Assembly: GCA_021815065.1 (NCBI GenBank) | Contig: JAKAHI010000004.1 | Span: forward strand, 1-17,398 | Direction of reading: 5' to 3' | Length of the DNA stretch: 17,398 nucleotides | Origin: a bacterium | Lineage (GTDB): Bacteria > JAMCPX01 | Shown here: piece by piece, positions 14,626 through 17,398 of the stretch | Numbering within the stretch: position 1 is the stretch's first letter | Layout: each line of letters opens with the position of its first letter | Position numbers and translations under genes: made by a program | Notes under the pieces: model-generated | Database searches by the model: none | What the model was told of the DNA's origin: nothing | The model's input: the letters and a program-made list of their open reading frames with translations, nothing else

Positions 14626-15582
14626 ATGAAGAGGTCCGAATTGGTGGTAGCATTACTGGTATGTATATCCGGTTTAGCGTTCCTGACAGCCGGGTATCGT
14701 GTCGTGCCAGTACAGGCGTCCTGGTTCTACACCACGGTCCCGGGAACAACAATGGCTGATGAAAACAGCGGCTCCATGGACATACCTGCGGAAAAGCAGG
14801 GTCAGGAAAACAGACAAGACGTCTTGCCCGATGATTCATGCGCGGGTCCAACTGCGCTGTTGAGCGTGCTCGACCGTCCCACGATGAGTGATAGCGTGTG
14901 TTCCGCAAAAAAGAACCAAGTCATTGCAGAGCTTGGCTACGTTTATCAAATCGAGACAGGAAATAATGCCGGCACTCTTCAAACCCTGCCCCAGCCCGAG
15001 ATACGCTATGGTACCGGTGGTAATATCGAGTTAAAGCTCTTCCCTCCCAACTACGTGCTCCAGACAACACGCACGGCAGGCACTACGAGAAGAATAGATG
15101 GTGCCAGTGACGCGGGAATAGGGGTCAAGTATGAATTCGGATACGGGGAGAAATGGGGTTTTGCCGTCGACTCTGCCGTGACATTTGCATCGGGCAGAAA
15201 GGATTTCAGTGCAAACGCCACCGGAGCCATTTTGAACGGCATATTCGCATACAACGTTAACGAGGATATAGGGGTTAGTTTGCAGATCGGATTGTTTCAT
15301 TTGTTCAGCCAGGTTGATTCCGCGCAGGAGACATCGATCAACCCAATTCTTGTCGTGACGGATCAATTGAATGAAATAACAGACAAAGTACAGCTCTACG
15401 CAGAGTGTTATAATTCCATAGATCTTTTGCACGGCACGGGCATAATGTCTTCTATCGATGCTGGTGTTCAGTATCTTTTATATCAAAACATCGAGATCGA
15501 TCTTGAGGCAGGGCATAACCTGACCGACCTTTCCTCTAACAACATCATGTATGTCGGCTTCGGCACAGGGCTGGAATTTTAA
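14626..15582 (+). CDS. Exported beta-barrel outer-membrane protein, MetA/transporter-like
   Basis: A 318-residue protein with a signal peptide (MKRSELVVALLVCISGLAFL, then cleavage probably after VQA near residue 31). After a variable, low-conservation region (about 32-100) come repeated amphipathic beta strands with aromatic ends (LGYVYQIETG, PEIRYG, GVKYEFGYGEKWGFAVDSAV, GLFHLFSQ, YVGFGTGLEF). A terminal phenylalanine is the usual outer-membrane barrel insertion signal. The pattern resembles the family labelled MetA-pathway-of-phenol-degradation or transporter, whose function is poorly known. ATG 14626 follows GGGGAG; a TTG at 14611 is also open but less likely. It starts 29 nt after the last CheY with no terminator seen between them, so it may share the operon. 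What it transports or binds is unknown. Confidence 0.8.
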   Translation: MKRSELVVALLVCISGLAFLTAGYRVVPVQASWFYTTVPGTTMADENSGSMDIPAEKQGQENRQDVLPDDSCAGPTALLSVLDRPTMSDSVCSAKKNQVIAELGYVYQIETGNNAGTLQTLPQPEIRYGTGGNIELKLFPPNYVLQTTRTAGTTRRIDGASDAGIGVKYEFGYGEKWGFAVDSAVTFASGRKDFSANATGAILNGIFAYNVNEDIGVSLQIGLFHLFSQVDSAQETSINPILVVTDQLNEITDKVQLYAECYNSIDLLHGTGIMSSIDAGVQYLLYQNIEIDLEAGHNLTDLSSNNIMYVGFGTGLEF

Positions 15583-15732
15583 AACAGGTGACGGCCGTAC
15601 CACACGAATGGGAACTTGGGGTCTGCCCTTGACATTGTGCTGTGCTACCAATTGAGCTGTCCCGGCGTTATATGATTATTGTCTCAAAAAGCCCCTTTCT
15701 GCTATTCACCTGCATTTCACAGAGGTCGTGGT
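15583..15732. other. Gap between convergent genes
   Basis: 150 bases between two convergent genes. It contains the tRNA-like remnant listed separately and a 7-bp inverted repeat, CAGGTGA (15585-15591) and TCACCTG (15706-15712), that brackets most of the gap. On the - strand AAAG-GGG-CTTTTT (around 15687-15698) could form a very weak terminator for the phosphoesterase gene. No strong two-way terminator is visible. Confidence 0.4.
15614..15666 (-). pseudogene. tRNA-like 5' half, probably a decayed tRNA
   Basis: Read on the - strand from 15666, the sequence begins GCCGGGA, like an acceptor 5' strand. It continues with AGCTCAATTGGTAG (15658-15645), the near-universal D-arm sequence of bacterial tRNAs. 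After that the match fails: the expected GAGC closing the D stem is replaced by GCAC, no anticodon stem pairs, and no TCCCGGC acceptor 3' strand or clear GTTCRANYC T-loop follows. GCCGG plus this D-arm is common in tRNA-Thr, but the identity is not certain. It is probably a pseudogene or fragment, such as one left by an integration or deletion event. A chance match to 14 consecutive D-arm bases is less likely. Confidence 0.5.
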
Positions 15733-17398
15733 TTATTTTACGTAGATGCCCCATTCTTCTGGCAGTGCCGTATACGCCGTCATATCCGTCGTCGGGGTGA
15801 ACATGTCATACATGGGCAGCGCCGTAGCATCGAACTCTGTCATCGGCGGGACTGTTTTATTCGTCGATGCGCTGAGCATGAGTTCTATGGTCCTCAGAGC
15901 GGCCGGGAACCCGTAGTGCGCAAACGAGATGTAGCCGTGCTTTGCATACGGGCTGATAACGATGATAAACGACCGTTCCTGATCGATATGATCGATCCCC
16001 GGCTGCGGGTCGTCTTCATCGATGAATATCGCCGTCGATCCCCAGTATTTGCTGTTCGAGATCGCCTGCACGACCATGGCTGTGGCGTAATCGTTCTCGG
16101 AGTAGGCTGCCGGAGGCGTGGTCGGTTCATAGCCGTCATCTCCCATGGACATGAATACAAAATTCGGGAAGCTGTTGTTCTGCACCATCGAATCAAAGAG
16201 AGAAATAAAATAATTTGCTTTTGCCACATCGCTGAAAAAGCTGCCGTAGGTCGGATCGAACGCAGGCGGTATGTCCAAAGGATCACTTCCGCCGTTGTAC
16301 AGGTCCGGCATGTCCTGTCCAAAAGAAGAGAAGGTCAGGCCTGCCTTGTTCAGGGCATCAAAGATCGTTCCGCTCGGGACCGATGCGACGGGATTACCCG
16401 AGTCCAGCCCCCTGTTAAACCCTCCGTAGCCGGTATTGATCGCCCATATCCTCTGGAGATAGTCGCTGATCATTCCCTGGAACGACATGGGATGTCCTGC
16501 TATAGAAGGTACGATGTCGAGATAAAAGTTCGTATCGAGTGCAAACTGATTTGCCAGTGCATGCGTGTTGGGTGTGGTGAATCCTACCCCGTAGCTTTGG
16601 CATCCGTATGACAATGGTAATGAAGTGAATGCGTCAAAACTACCGGCTGCAAAATACGGGCAAGGTATGGGCTGTCCGCCTGCCTGAGTGCCGAGGTCTC
16701 CGAATTCCATATCAAACGTCTTGTTTTCCCTGAGGATGTAGACAACATGCTGTATGTGTGACCACGCACTTAAAATATCGGCAGGGACAGCAGGATGTGC
16801 AGGCTGGACAAAGTCATTGGCAAGCACCTGCTTTGTGTATGCTGCAAGCTGTCCGGCTGACGGCTGGGGGATGTCCGATACAGACCCGAATACAAACCAG
16901 ACATATTTTGACATATCAAACACCTCGCTCGCAGTCGCCGGTGCAAACGGTCCGTGTTCTATCCCATACATGTTTGAAACAAAGATATGATTGTTCGCAG
17001 TATCGAATGCCACGCCGGACGGATAGGAAGCCGTCGGTATTCTTCCGATGACCTGGTCAGTAGCAGTATCAATGACGGCGATTGCATTATCGGCACCCAT
17101 GGACACATACAGGTATTTACCGTCTCCCGATAGCGCAAGGTTGTTCGGTAGTCCACCCATGGTGGGTTCGCTGATGAACATGGCAAGGGATATGGTGCCG
17201 GCCACCGTGTTGTTTGTCGTGTCGATGACACTGACCGTGTCGCTGAGCGTATTTGCGACGTACATCTTACTGCCGTCCAATGACGGGATAATTGCTGCAG
17301 AACCTACCTGATCCAACGGTATGGTCGTTATGGTAGCAGGGGTGCCTGAAATCGAAAACACCGTAACATTTCCGGCGCCGGTGCTGGATTGCCGGTTG
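15733..17398 (-). CDS. YVTN beta-propeller plus phosphoesterase-family protein (N-terminus beyond the window)
   Basis: The frame stays open to the right edge, so the gene is partial: about 555 codons are visible and the true start lies outside. A GTG at 17361 is in frame, but the coding pattern continues upstream of it. The first part, up to about residue 150 of what is seen, has YVTN-type propeller repeats (GSKMYVANTLSDTVSVIDT, GKYLYVSMGADNAIAVIDT, NHIFVSNMYG). The second part matches the phosphoesterase family that includes acid phosphatases and phospholipase C (PF04185 type): HVVYILRENKTFDMEFGDL, then DEDDPQPGIDHID and SPYAKHGY, ending LRTIELML. Such proteins are usually exported; the signal would be outside the window. 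It converges on the chemosensory operon and is likely unrelated to it. The substrate is unknown. Confidence 0.88.
   Translation of the reverse strand, partial: NRQSSTGAGNVTVFSISGTPATITTIPLDQVGSAAIIPSLDGSKMYVANTLSDTVSVIDTTNNTVAGTISLAMFISEPTMGGLPNNLALSGDGKYLYVSMGADNAIAVIDTATDQVIGRIPTASYPSGVAFDTANNHIFVSNMYGIEHGPFAPATASEVFDMSKYVWFVFGSVSDIPQPSAGQLAAYTKQVLANDFVQPAHPAVPADILSAWSHIQHVVYILRENKTFDMEFGDLGTQAGGQPIPCPYFAAGSFDAFTSLPLSYGCQSYGVGFTTPNTHALANQFALDTNFYLDIVPSIAGHPMSFQGMISDYLQRIWAINTGYGGFNRGLDSGNPVASVPSGTIFDALNKAGLTFSSFGQDMPDLYNGGSDPLDIPPAFDPTYGSFFSDVAKANYFISLFDSMVQNNSFPNFVFMSMGDDGYEPTTPPAAYSENDYATAMVVQAISNSKYWGSTAIFIDEDDPQPGIDHIDQERSFIIVISPYAKHGYISFAHYGFPAALRTIELMLSASTNKTVPPMTEFDATALPMYDMFTPTTDMTAYTALPEEWGIYVK

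Noticed and set aside
15679..16611. A 310-codon open frame on the + strand opposite the phosphoesterase gene
   Set aside because: The protein is Arg, His and Cys rich with no domain, while the - strand frame there encodes clear family motifs.
1..17398. CRISPR arrays, insertion sequences or phage genes
   Set aside because: I saw no regularly spaced repeats, no transposase or integrase motifs and no phage structural genes.

Overview
The window looks like chromosomal DNA from a Gram-negative, probably anaerobic or microaerophilic, motile bacterium that makes c-type cytochromes. The evidence is two exported proteins with CXXCH haem motifs, a sigma-54 activator, a bacteriohemerythrin, a full chemosensory cluster and an outer-membrane beta-barrel protein. 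The combination fits Nitrospirota or Desulfobacterota-like lineages, but nothing here fixes the taxon.

Layout. (1) 178-1945, + strand: a small exported monohaem cytochrome c, a TauE/SafE anion exporter and a DUF1634-type membrane protein, plausibly a sulfur-compound (sulfite or related anion) handling group. (2) 1946-2278: a non-coding gap with an unexplained repeat block. (3) 2279-5498: a two-component pair. The first gene is an NtrC-type sigma-54-dependent response regulator. The second is a membrane histidine kinase whose periplasmic region carries two CXXCH motifs, so it probably binds c-type haem and senses redox state or a gas. (4) 5499-5801: a regulatory gap with a strong sigma-54 promoter match (5749-5764) and, about 85-106 bp upstream of the predicted start of transcription, two tandem 13-bp palindromic sites with centres 21 bp apart. 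This is the arrangement expected of an NtrC-type enhancer. (5) 5802-14596: a tightly packed cluster in the order bacteriohemerythrin, CheW, MCP (tandem HAMP), CheR, single-domain receiver, CheA, CheB, CheY, CheX, CheY, with several ATGA start/stop overlaps. (6) 14626-15582: an exported beta-barrel protein, possibly the last gene of the operon. (7) 15583-15732: a gap between convergent genes that holds what looks like a decayed tRNA 5' half. (8) 15733-17398, - strand: a YVTN-type beta-propeller plus phosphoesterase-family protein whose N-terminus lies outside the window.

Working model (inference): the haem-containing kinase detects periplasmic redox state or a gas and phosphorylates the neighbouring NtrC-type regulator. 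The regulator binds the paired palindromes and activates sigma-54 transcription of an operon that pairs an O2/NO-binding hemerythrin with a complete chemosensory pathway. The parts are known families. The assembly, haem-sensing control over a hemerythrin-led chemosensory operon, is the most interesting thing here.
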